The notes below the pieces were generated by a model, which was given only the letters and a program-made list of their open reading frames with translations, ran no database searches and had not been told where the DNA came from. From an uncultured Oscillospiraceae bacterium (GTDB lineage: Bacteria > Bacillota > Clostridia > Oscillospirales > Oscillospiraceae): DNA of 11,766 nt. This document shows, piece after piece, positions 1 to 4,986 of the stretch. The stretch covers positions 1 through 11,766 of the forward strand of contig CAKSWM010000022.1 of assembly GCA_934511545.1 (NCBI GenBank), given 5' to 3'. Position 1 is the first letter of the stretch. Each line of letters opens with the position of its first letter. The translations under genes and the position numbers were made by a program.

Positions 1-735
1 ATCCGCAGCAAGGTGAACTCAAAAACCAAGGCGATCGTCATCATAAACCCGAACAACCCGACGGGCGCCGTCTACGGTCCGGAGGTCCTGGAGGAGATCA
101 TAAAGGTCGCACGTGAAAACGATCTCATCATATTCTCCGACGAGATATACGACCGGCTGTGCATGGACGGCATTGAGCATACGTCCATCGCTTCGCTTGC
201 GCCGGACGTCTTCTGTGTCACTCTGAACGGTCTTTCAAAATCCCACCTCATCGCCGGATTCCGCTGCGGCTGGATGTGCCTGTCCGGTCCCAAGGAACAT
301 GTCAAGGGCTATATCGAGGGTCTCAACATGCTCTCTTCCATGCGTCTGTGCGCCAACGTTCCCGCGCAGAGCGCGATAGCCGTCGCTCTCTCATGCCAGG
401 AGGAGACAAAGGCAATGCTTCTTCCCGGCGGAAGAGTCTATGAGCAGCGCGAGACCGTGTGCCGCGAGCTGTCAAAGATCGACGGTATCAGCTTTGTTAA
501 GCCCCGCGCCGCCTTTTACGTTTTTCCGAAGATCGACGCTGAGCGCTTCGGCATTGTGGACGACGAAAAATTCGTCCTGGATTTCCTGCGCGAAAAACAC
601 GTTCTGCTTGTCAGGGGCGGCGGTTTCCACTGGGAAGAGCCCGATCATTTCCGCATAGTGTATCTGCCGGACGTCTCCGTGCTGACCGAAGCTATCGGAA
701 AGCTTGGCGAGTTCCTTCAGGATTATCACCAGTAA
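1..735 (+). CDS. alaA: AlaA-type alanine/aspartate-family aminotransferase, 5' truncated by the window edge
   Basis: PLP-dependent class I/II aminotransferase that makes alanine from pyruvate with glutamate as donor; cytosolic. The frame is open from base 1, so the start lies outside. About 244 residues are visible of the ~405 usual for E. coli AlaA. Counting from the GTG at 13, the visible motifs are NPNNPTG (12-18, substrate/cofactor loop), SDEIY (42-46, PLP-binding Asp43 and Tyr46) and LNGLSKSHLIAGFR (71-84) with the PLP Schiff-base Lys76 and phosphate-binding Arg84. The segments GYIEGLNMLSSMRLCANVPAQ and PDHFRIVYLP match my memory of E. coli AlaA closely, which favours AlaA over a general aspartate aminotransferase. 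The C-terminus is intact and ends TAA at 733-735. The hairpin at 753-799 follows and may terminate this transcript. Family is certain; exact substrate is inferred. Confidence 0.9.
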   Translation: MRSKVNSKTKAIVIINPNNPTGAVYGPEVLEEIIKVARENDLIIFSDEIYDRLCMDGIEHTSIASLAPDVFCVTLNGLSKSHLIAGFRCGWMCLSGPKEHVKGYIEGLNMLSSMRLCANVPAQSAIAVALSCQEETKAMLLPGGRVYEQRETVCRELSKIDGISFVKPRAAFYVFPKIDAERFGIVDDEKFVLDFLREKHVLLVRGGGFHWEEPDHFRIVYLPDVSVLTEAIGKLGEFLQDYHQ

Positions 736-752
736 GCGATAAAAACACTTTC

Positions 753-799
753 ACACTCCCCTTTTGTATGATAGAATAACGCATACAAAGGGGGAGTGT
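753..799 (+). promoter_or_regulatory. 18-bp hairpin that contains the SD of the zinc-ribbon gene
   Basis: ACACTCCCCTTTTGTATG (753-770) pairs without a break, with one G-U, to CATACAAAGGGGGAGTGT (782-799) around an 11-nt loop. The 3' arm contains the AGGGGGAG that serves the ATG at 802, so the folded RNA would hide that SD. A -10-like TATGAT (767-772) or TAGAAT (772-777) lies at the loop. Transcripts starting there would lack the 5' arm and leave the SD free, while read-through from alaA would fold. It could also act as a weak terminator for alaA (TTT at 799-801). Confidence 0.6.
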
Positions 800-801
800 T
801 T

Positions 802-1281
802 ATGAACTACTGCGAAAGCTGCGGCGCCGAACTGCCGGAGGGTAAGCTGACCTGCCCGAACTGCGGCACGCCCGTGCCGCGCGAAGAATATACCGGCAGG
901 GATTATTCCAACTATAACGATTACGATCACACTGACTATTATGATGATGGATATTCTTCGCGTGAGCCGGTGTATTCATATGCGCAGAACGAAAAAACGC
1001 CGGAGCGTGTTCTGGGTACAGGCGCGTTTTTTGCTTCTGTCCTGCTCATGTCGATACCGGGATTGGGTCTGCTGTTTCAGATCATTTGGGCCCTTGGCGG
1101 AACGGGAAGCCTCAACCGCCGCAATCTGGCCCGGGCATATCTGATCTTTTCCGCGATCGGCATCGTCCTTGCAATATTGCTCGCATGGTTCATAACAAAC
1201 ACGGTCCTTCCTCTGATGGACGCGCTCATAGGAAGCGGTCAGGTAGATTTCAACAATTTTTTCTCGACACTTTTAGACTGA
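802..1281 (+). CDS. Zinc-ribbon membrane protein, function unknown
   Basis: 159-aa protein with an N-terminal zinc ribbon, CxxC...CxxC at Cys4/Cys7 and Cys18/Cys21. A Tyr/Asp-rich acidic linker follows (about 33-62), then two hydrophobic segments at about 70-98 and 111-137 and a short polar C-terminal tail. This zinc-ribbon plus transmembrane layout is common in Clostridia and has no assigned function; the ribbon would sit in the cytoplasm. The ATG at 802 is preferred to the in-frame GTG at 796 because AGGGGGAG at 789-796 is correctly spaced for 802 and overlaps 796. It stands alone, with a folded element on either side. I do not recognise a specific gene. Confidence 0.8.
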   Translation: MNYCESCGAELPEGKLTCPNCGTPVPREEYTGRDYSNYNDYDHTDYYDDGYSSREPVYSYAQNEKTPERVLGTGAFFASVLLMSIPGLGLLFQIIWALGGTGSLNRRNLARAYLIFSAIGIVLAILLAWFITNTVLPLMDALIGSGQVDFNNFFSTLLD

Positions 1282-1287
1282 TTTCTT

Positions 1288-1353
1288 AAAGACACAATAG
1301 CTGGTACAGTCTGTGCGGCCGAAATGCCGCAAAGCTCCAGATATTGTGTCTTT
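1288..1353 (+). terminator. Branched inverted repeat downstream of the zinc-ribbon gene
   Basis: AAAGACACAATA (1288-1299) pairs perfectly with TATTGTGTCTTT (1342-1353). CTGG (1301-1304) pairs with CCAG (1337-1340) across one G/A mismatch, and an inner hairpin TGCGGC (1314-1319) / GCCGCA (1326-1331) closes the top. It begins 6 nt after the stop. The U-tract is poor (TTTGTC), so termination is uncertain; it could be another structured RNA. Confidence 0.5.
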
Positions 1354-1382
1354 GTCGACACTGTGCAAAAAATGGCGCAGGG

Positions 1383-1412
1383 TTGACAATAGGGAAACAA
1401 ATGTGTTACAAT
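1383..1412 (+). promoter_or_regulatory. Sigma-A promoter for the 97-aa/NlpC unit
   Basis: -35 TTGACA (1383-1388), 18-bp spacer, -10 TACAAT (1407-1412) with an extended TG at 1404-1405. This is one of the two best promoters in the window. Start of transcription is expected near 1419, giving a leader of about 28 nt with AAAGGAGA before the ATG at 1447. Confidence 0.88.
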
Positions 1413-1446
1413 TCGGTTACAGGTTTGTACGGAAAGGAGATCCAAA

Positions 1447-1740
1447 ATGGCAGAAAAGAAAAGCAATGCACTCGAATACAAGGGGCACCCGCTCCGCCGC
1501 AAGGATAATCTGATCTATTTCGGCAGCATGTCCGATAAATATATAATCATGATGCAGATCCTGGAGACGAAGAAGATCAAGGATATGGATGTTGCAACAA
1601 AGGTCTCGATTCAGCTCCAGCTGACAGACCCGGACCTCAAGAGCCGCGACCGCGTCGTCAAAAAGAGCGAAAAGGACAGCCTTTATTCCGCAATGGATGT
1701 GGCGTCCGTCTGGCTTGAGCGCGCTCTTTCCGCAAGGTAA
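1447..1740 (+). CDS. Conserved hypothetical protein, 97 aa
   Basis: Small, highly charged, Lys/Asp-rich soluble protein with no signal peptide, membrane segment or Cys motif. The N-terminal half carries the phrase LRRKDNLIYFGSMSDKYIIMMQ (split here as LRRKDNLIYFG at 21-31 and SMSDKYIIMMQ at 32-42); the C-terminal half looks helical, with a KKSEKDSLYSAMDVASVWLE stretch. The regularity of the sequence and its near-consensus promoter and AAAGGAGA SD argue that it is real and well expressed. I believe similar proteins occur in other Oscillospiraceae, but I cannot name a family. It is followed after 12 nt by the NlpC/P60 gene, whose SD overlaps this stop codon, so the two are co-transcribed and probably translationally coupled. 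A link to wall growth is only a guess from this position. Confidence 0.8.
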   Translation: MAEKKSNALEYKGHPLRRKDNLIYFGSMSDKYIIMMQILETKKIKDMDVATKVSIQLQLTDPDLKSRDRVVKKSEKDSLYSAMDVASVWLERALSAR

Positions 1741-1752
1741 AGGGGCTTTGCC

Positions 1753-2676
1753 ATGAAACTCAATATACTCAAAACAGGACTGATAGCCTGTGCCGCCTGC
1801 GCAGTAATGAGCGTGTCTGCGCTGGCAATGAGCCAGGGTACGGCCACGGTAAACGCCTCCGCCCTGAATCTGCGCAGCGAACCGAACACCACCTCCTCCA
1901 TAGTAACGATAGCTCCGCGCGGAGCCGTTGCGATAGTTTCGGACGCGGAAGCGCCCGACGGCTGGAGCAAGGTCTGGTACAAGGGCTATGTCGGCTATAT
2001 GTCCGATGAATTTATCACAAAGAGCGACTCCGGAGAGGCAAACTTAGGCGTGGGCTCGGTCACCGGAACGAGCGTCCGCATGCGCAGCGGCCCCGGTACG
2101 GATTATCAGGTGCTTGGCTCATTCAACAATGGAGACGAGATGAGCGTCAAGGCCGTGTCTGGTGAGTGGTATATGGTCAGCAGCGGCAGTGTTGAGGGCT
2201 ATATCCGCAGCGACTATTTTTCACTGTATACCGCAAGTCTCCAGCCCGATAGCGTGACTGCCCAGCAGCCGGGCGAGGCTGCGGCGTCTGTCGACAGCTC
2301 GGAGGGCGCAAAGATAGTTGAAACAGCGAAAAAATATATGGGCACGCCCTATGTGTGGGGCGGCACCTCCACTTCCGGTTTTGACTGCTCGGGCTTTGTG
2401 TACTATGTATACAAGGAGTGCGGCTATTCGATAAACCGCACGGCCGAGTCCATATACTCAAACGGCGAGTATGTCGACAGAAGCGCGCTCCAGCCGGGCG
2501 ACGCGATATGCTTCACGACCAGCCGCTCGGCAACCTACATAGGCCACGTCGGCATTTACATCGGAGACGGTCAGTTTATCCACGCTTCATCCGGAACGGG
2601 ATATGTCACCATCTCGTCGCTGAGCGAAACATATTACAACAACCACTATTACGGCGCGCGCCGTATCGTTTCCTGA
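1753..2676 (+). CDS. Secreted peptidoglycan endopeptidase, SH3-SH3-NlpC/P60
   Basis: 307-aa cell-wall hydrolase expected to cut the gamma-D-Glu-diamino acid bond in peptidoglycan stems. A signal peptide (1-25) has a Lys-containing start, hydrophobic core and likely cleavage after VSALA. Two bacterial SH3 repeats follow (about 30-90 and 98-157), each with the LNLRS/VRMRS-GP turn, serving as wall-binding modules. A Ser/Ala/Gln-rich linker runs to about 184. The NlpC/P60 domain covers 185-307, with catalytic Cys212 in FDCSGFV, His265 in GHVGIYIG and a third polar residue His277 in FIHAS. All catalytic residues are present and the length is typical. The ATG at 1753 has AAGGGG across the upstream stop codon. 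It is the second gene of the unit started at 1383 and is closed by the terminator at 2685. Function is certain at family level; the physiological role (daughter-cell separation or turnover) is inferred. Confidence 0.95.
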   Translation: MKLNILKTGLIACAACAVMSVSALAMSQGTATVNASALNLRSEPNTTSSIVTIAPRGAVAIVSDAEAPDGWSKVWYKGYVGYMSDEFITKSDSGEANLGVGSVTGTSVRMRSGPGTDYQVLGSFNNGDEMSVKAVSGEWYMVSSGSVEGYIRSDYFSLYTASLQPDSVTAQQPGEAAASVDSSEGAKIVETAKKYMGTPYVWGGTSTSGFDCSGFVYYVYKECGYSINRTAESIYSNGEYVDRSALQPGDAICFTTSRSATYIGHVGIYIGDGQFIHASSGTGYVTISSLSETYYNNHYYGARRIVS

Positions 2677-2684
2677 AAAAACCG

Positions 2685-2721
2685 TTTTGCGCCCCTGTCT
2701 GAAAGGGGCGCAAAATTTTTT
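2685..2721 (+). terminator. Rho-independent terminator of the NlpC/P60 unit
   Basis: TTTTGCGCCCC (2685-2695) pairs with GGGGCGCAAAA (2705-2715) around a 9-nt loop, followed by T6 (2716-2721). It starts 9 nt after the stop codon. Confidence 0.95.
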
Positions 2722-2742
2722 ATCAAAAAGCAGAAAAACATC

Positions 2743-2774
2743 TTGATTTATCATAAATTATATGTTAATATAAT
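2743..2774 (+). promoter_or_regulatory. Probable promoter of the tRNA-Pro gene
   Basis: A perfect -10 TATAAT lies at 2769-2774. The -35 is ambiguous: TTGATT at 2743-2748 is 20 bp away, TTTATC at 2747-2752 is 16 bp away. The spacing to the mature tRNA end (2806) leaves a leader of about 25 nt that includes a small GTTC-GAAA-GAAC hairpin (2780-2791). Confidence 0.6.
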
Positions 2775-2805
2775 CGGGCGTTCGAAAGAACAAAAGTTAA
2801 TATAT

Positions 2806-2882
2806 CCGGGTGTGGCGAAGTTTGGTATCGCGCCTGAATGGGGTTCAGGAGGCCGCTGGTTCAAGTCCAGTCACTCGGACCA
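2806..2882 (+). tRNA. tRNA-Pro(GGG)
   Basis: A full cloverleaf can be folded by hand. Acceptor CCGGGTG (2806-2812) pairs with CACTCGG (2872-2878) with one G-U. D stem is GCGA/TCGC. Anticodon stem CCTGA/TCAGG encloses loop ATGGGGT with anticodon GGG at 2840-2842. T stem GCTGG/CCAGT encloses TTCAAGT. CCA is encoded at 2880-2882. The C1-G72 pair with A73 is the bacterial proline identity set, which confirms the isotype. It reads codon CCC (and CCU by wobble). Its 3' end borders the accessory segment, and tRNA 3' ends are the usual integration sites of phages and islands. Confidence 0.96.
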
Positions 2883-2917
2883 TAGGTGAATTCTTTATAA
2901 GGATTCACCTATTTTTT
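2883..2917 (+). terminator. Rho-independent terminator of tRNA-Pro
   Basis: TAGGTGAAT (2883-2891) pairs with ATTCACCTA (2903-2911), followed by T6. It directly abuts the CCA end, so the tRNA transcript should not read into the toxin-like gene. Confidence 0.92.
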
Positions 2918-3043
2918 ATATGCATAGCGCCGAATCTGCAATTCCGGAAATCTCTGTTGCACGGCGGCGTGCAGCTTTGGGCTTGTTTCTCCCTTTGGTT
3001 AGAAGGACTGGGGTCCTTACTATTGAAAAAGGAGAACAGACCA

Positions 3044-3595
3044 ATGTACTACAAACGATGTACAGGAACGATCCTCGTACAAAAATCGGCAGATTTTCCG
3101 GATTGGGTCCAGTGGACGCATCACTCTGAAGGCAAAACACATTGCGAAGAATGTCTGAAGCTTGATGGGTGCTGGTTTTCGCTGGACACCGTCCCGCCAT
3201 GTCCGCATCACCCTTTTTGTCACTGTACCCTCGACCCTATCGATTATGCCTCGGTTGTGATAAACGCAAAAGCTTACAGCAAATACAGTAAATTTGATCC
3301 GTATTTGTTTAACACAACAGGGACACATCCTCACGGAAAAGAAAAACTGTTTCATAAATGGGGCTATACTGTTGATGATGCTCAGTGGCTGCAAAAAGAA
3401 TTAGAACGACAGGCAAGAGAAAAATACATTTCAGGTGAATATATACTTGGTACATTGAACAAGGACGGTCAGCGGATCAGCATACGAGTCACCATTCCCA
3501 AAAAAGGTACAGGAAATACTGTGTCTTTTATAACAGGCTGGATGGTTGAACCTGATGGAGCGATACGACTGACAACGCCGTATGGAGGTAAATAA
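3044..3595 (+). CDS. Phage minor-head-like Cys motif fused to a toxin-like C-terminal domain
   Basis: 183 aa. Residues 30-65 contain Cys34, Cys37, Cys43, Cys53, then HHPFCHC (55-61) and a following Pro. This resembles the C-terminal Cys/His motif of Mu gpF/SPP1 gp7-type minor head proteins (PF04233), whose remaining domain is absent. Residues 84-183 (FDPYLFN, GKEKLFHKWGYTVDDAQWL, EYILGTLNKDGQRISIRV, GWMVEPDGAIRLTTPYGGK) resemble, from memory, the DUF6883-type domains found at the ends of phage and polymorphic-toxin proteins. No catalytic activity can be assigned. The ATG at 3044 is chosen because AAAAGGAGA sits 9 nt upstream; the frame stays open back to 2810 only by crossing the tRNA and its terminator. 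No clear promoter is seen in 2918-3043, only two small hairpins (2958-2973, 3003-3018). Codons are AT-richer than in neighbouring housekeeping genes. The stop lies inside the SD region of the next gene, so toxin and first immunity gene are coupled. Toxin activity is inferred. Confidence 0.72.
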   Translation: MYYKRCTGTILVQKSADFPDWVQWTHHSEGKTHCEECLKLDGCWFSLDTVPPCPHHPFCHCTLDPIDYASVVINAKAYSKYSKFDPYLFNTTGTHPHGKEKLFHKWGYTVDDAQWLQKELERQAREKYISGEYILGTLNKDGQRISIRVTIPKKGTGNTVSFITGWMVEPDGAIRLTTPYGGK

Positions 3596-3596
3596 A

Positions 3597-3902
3597 TTGA
3601 AAGAACTGGATTGCGTTGAAGTTATCACTGAAAAGAACGAATATGTAAGGTACGGCGTTCACAAGGGTATGCAGGGGTGGATCTGTTATGAACAGAAAAC
3701 AGAAGGTTATTGGCTGGTTAACTTCCCGCAATATGGAGAAAAAGACGATATTGCAGAAATCGACATCAGGGAAAATGACTTGAAGATAATTCCCATTATG
3801 CACGCCAAGGTAAACGAAGAAATCAAAGCCCGGTTTGAGGGCCGCGAGGCGGCTGACGAGCCATCTGACGACACAGGCGAGTTATCCGACTATATGATCT
3901 GA
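3597..3902 (+). CDS. Immunity-like SH3-fold protein, copy 1 (cognate position)
   Basis: 101-aa soluble acidic protein. It has KELDCVEVI, a charged strand, GVHKGMQGWI, a variable stretch YEQKTEGY, WLVNFPQYG, an acidic D/E-rich region ending DLKIIPI, a helical VNEEIKARFEGRE and a low-complexity tail ending SDYMI. The pattern of an N-terminal strand, a G-rich loop that sets a regulator-like barrel and a DLK-V/I-P strand resembles small SH3-like immunity families such as DUF4926 (my recollection). The start is taken as TTG 3597: GGAGGT at 3584-3589 lies 7 nt upstream and this arrangement is kept in all three copies. The ATG at 3582 overlaps the SD itself and has no counterpart in copy 2. It directly follows the toxin-like gene with 1 nt between stop and start, the position expected of a cognate immunity gene. 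Function is inferred from this context. Confidence 0.78.
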   Translation: MKELDCVEVITEKNEYVRYGVHKGMQGWICYEQKTEGYWLVNFPQYGEKDDIAEIDIRENDLKIIPIMHAKVNEEIKARFEGREAADEPSDDTGELSDYMI

Positions 3903-3956
3903 CCGGCTGTCCCAGAACCGGGGCACGGTCTGCAACACCTTACGGAGGTAAGTAAA
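3903..3956 (+). repeat. Spacer 1 with remnant of a toxin 3' end
   Basis: Read in the frame that ends at TAA 3953-3955, the end of this spacer codes for SATPYGGK-stop, matching LTTPYGGK-stop of the toxin-like gene. In the last six codons the four base changes (acg/aca, ccg/cct, tat/tac, aaa/aag) are all synonymous, which points to descent from a coding toxin allele and not to chance. The same bases supply the SD for the next immunity-like gene. Confidence 0.7.
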
Positions 3957-4262
3957 TTGAAAGAACTGGATTGTGTTGAAGTTATCGCAGAGAAAGAGCG
4001 ATACACAAGAGACGGCGTTCACAAGGGTATGCAGGGGTGGATCTGCCTCGATGATAATGTCAATGGCACTTGGCTTGTTAACTTCCCACAATATGGAGAA
4101 AAAGATGATATTGCTGAGATTTCTATCAAAGAAACTGACTTGAAGGTAATTCCGGTTATGGACGTCAGGGTAAACGAAGAAATCAAAGCCCGGTTTGAGG
4201 GCCGCGAGGCGGCTGACGCTTCATCTGCCGATGCGGGCGAGTTATCCGACTATATGATCTGA
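3957..4262 (+). CDS. Immunity-like SH3-fold protein, copy 2 (orphan)
   Basis: 101 aa, same fold and length as copy 1 with 24 hand-counted differences (about 76% identity). Seven of these fall together at the segment LDDNVNGT between GWIC and WLVNFPQYG; others lie in the acidic strand (SIKETDLKVIPV). The N-terminal strand, GVHKGMQGWI and VNEEIKARFEGREAAD are unchanged. The start must be TTG 3957, since no ATG exists nearby and TAA at 3953-3955 blocks any extension; GGAGGT at 3944-3949 is 7 nt away. No toxin-like gene precedes it, only the 54-nt spacer with a toxin-tail remnant, so it is best read as an orphan immunity gene kept after loss of its partner. The GELSDYMI end is identical to copy 1. 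Confidence 0.76.
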   Translation: MKELDCVEVIAEKERYTRDGVHKGMQGWICLDDNVNGTWLVNFPQYGEKDDIAEISIKETDLKVIPVMDVRVNEEIKARFEGREAADASSADAGELSDYMI

Positions 4263-4317
4263 CCAGCTGTCCCAGAACCGGGGCACAAGTCTGCAACGCC
4301 TTATGGAGGTAATTAAA
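4263..4317 (+). repeat. Spacer 2 with remnant of a toxin 3' end
   Basis: Same length class as spacer 1 plus one base. It codes for SATPYGGN-stop (TAA 4313-4315), again the end of the toxin-like gene with Lys changed to Asn. From CAACGCC onward it differs from the true toxin end at only two of 28 bases. Confidence 0.7.
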
Positions 4318-4614
4318 TTGAAAGAACTGGATTGCGTTGAAGTTATAGCAGAAAAAGACCGATACACAAGAGAAGGCGTTCACAAGGGTATGCAGGGGTG
4401 GATCTGCGATCCTCGAAGCATAGATGGAACGTGGTTGGTAAATTTCCCTCAATATGGAGAAAACCCCGATATTGCCACTTTGGATATTGACGAAGAGGAT
4501 TTAATAATCGTTCCCATTATGGACGCCGGGGTGAATGAAGAGATCAAAGCCCGGTTTGAAGGTCGCGAGGCGGCTGACGAGCCGTCTGCCGATGCGGGTA
4601 AATCGATTATATGA
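4318..4614 (+). CDS. Immunity-like SH3-fold protein, copy 3 (orphan, altered C-terminus)
   Basis: 98 aa, start TTG 4318 with GGAGGT at 4305-4310, again 7 nt away; the ATG at 4303 overlaps the SD and is rejected. The core is intact (KELDCVEVIAEK, GVHKGMQGWIC, WLVNFPQYGE, VNEEIKARFEGREAADE). The variable segment is DPRSIDGT, different again from both other copies, and the strand after the acidic region reads DIDEEDLIIVPI. Compared with copies 1 and 2, a net loss of 4 bases near 4598-4606 shifts the frame, so it ends GKSII instead of GELSDYMI. The change touches only the low-complexity tail and probably spares the fold. It is the last member of the array; the terminator at 4656 follows. Confidence 0.74.
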   Translation: MKELDCVEVIAEKDRYTREGVHKGMQGWICDPRSIDGTWLVNFPQYGENPDIATLDIDEEDLIIVPIMDAGVNEEIKARFEGREAADEPSADAGKSII

Positions 4615-4655
4615 TCTGATACATAAAAAGCGCCCAAACTCTTATAAGAGGCTGC

Positions 4656-4693
4656 AAAAAAGGATGCCGGTCATGCGACCGGCATCCTTTTTT
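4656..4693 (+). terminator. Bidirectional rho-independent terminator between convergent units
   Basis: AAAAAAGGATGCCGGTC (4656-4672) pairs with GACCGGCATCCTTTTTT (4677-4693) around loop ATGC. The A6/T6 flanks let it work on both strands: for the immunity array on the plus strand and for the phage holin cassette on the minus strand. Confidence 0.95.
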
Positions 4694-4785
4694 ATTGTTA
4701 TTCTTTCTGCCCCGGCGGACAGATGCATTGAAGCCCGGACGCCCGGCTCTTCAGCTCACGCCGCACCGGGAAAGCCTGTACACAT

Positions 4786-4986
4786 TCAATCCTTCGTACA
4801 TTCCGGCAGACCGGCAATGCTGGTCAGGAAACTCAGCGCCCCCGCCAGTAATGACGCGGACAACACCATCATCCAATCCACCTGTGAAAGCAGCGCGCTC
4901 GTTCCTATCGTTGCCACGGCGGTCTGCGCCACAGTTTTGAGCGCTCTGGATCCCGCGCACTTCAGCCACTTTTTGAAATTATCCAT
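4786..4986 (-). CDS. Phage holin (r1t-like)
   Basis: 66-aa small membrane protein that would form pores in the cytoplasmic membrane at the end of a lytic cycle. It has a basic amphipathic start (FKKWLKCAGSRALK), then two hydrophobic helices at about 17-34 and 37-58 joined by SQVDW, and the C-terminal AGLPE motif that I recall from r1t-type phage holins in Firmicutes. The ATG at 4984-4986 lies inside the end of the XkdX-like gene (8-nt overlap), typical coupling of late phage genes; GGAGGAGG is 15 nt upstream, rather far. Intact holin genes are normally followed by an endolysin; here only about 90 bp remain before the terminator, holding no domain I recognise (a 16-codon frame starting at 4801 is the only candidate). 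Confidence 0.82.
   Translation of the reverse strand: MDNFKKWLKCAGSRALKTVAQTAVATIGTSALLSQVDWMMVLSASLLAGALSFLTSIAGLPECTKD

Larger units (their letters stand above)
3577..4617 (+). repeat. Three tandem ~360-bp units (toxin tail + SD + immunity-like gene)
   Basis: The three genes start at 3597, 3957 and 4318, a period of 360 and 361 bp. Each unit begins with a version of CAACGCC-TTAT-GGAGGTAA-TAAATTG and ends near ATATGATCTGA. The most conserved DNA is the start region, the GGCGTTCACAAGGGTATGCA block and the block near GAAATCAAAGCCCGGTTTGA; the most variable DNA codes for residues 31-38. The third unit is followed by unrelated sequence. Confidence 0.93.

Noticed and set aside
2810..3043. N-terminal extension of the 183-aa toxin-like protein through an open frame
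   Set aside because: It crosses the tRNA-Pro gene and its terminator; the SD AAAAGGAGA fits the ATG at 3044.
3582..3596. ATG start for immunity copy 1 (and the ATG at 4303 for copy 3)
   Set aside because: The ATG overlaps the GGAGGT SD, has no SD of its own and is not possible in copy 2.
3577..4617. CRISPR or short-repeat array
   Set aside because: The repeat unit is a ~360-bp coding unit, not short repeats with unique spacers.
4639..4650. 12-bp palindrome CTCTTATAAGAG before the terminator
   Set aside because: Short, AT-rich, not repeated elsewhere in the window and not placed at a promoter; likely chance.
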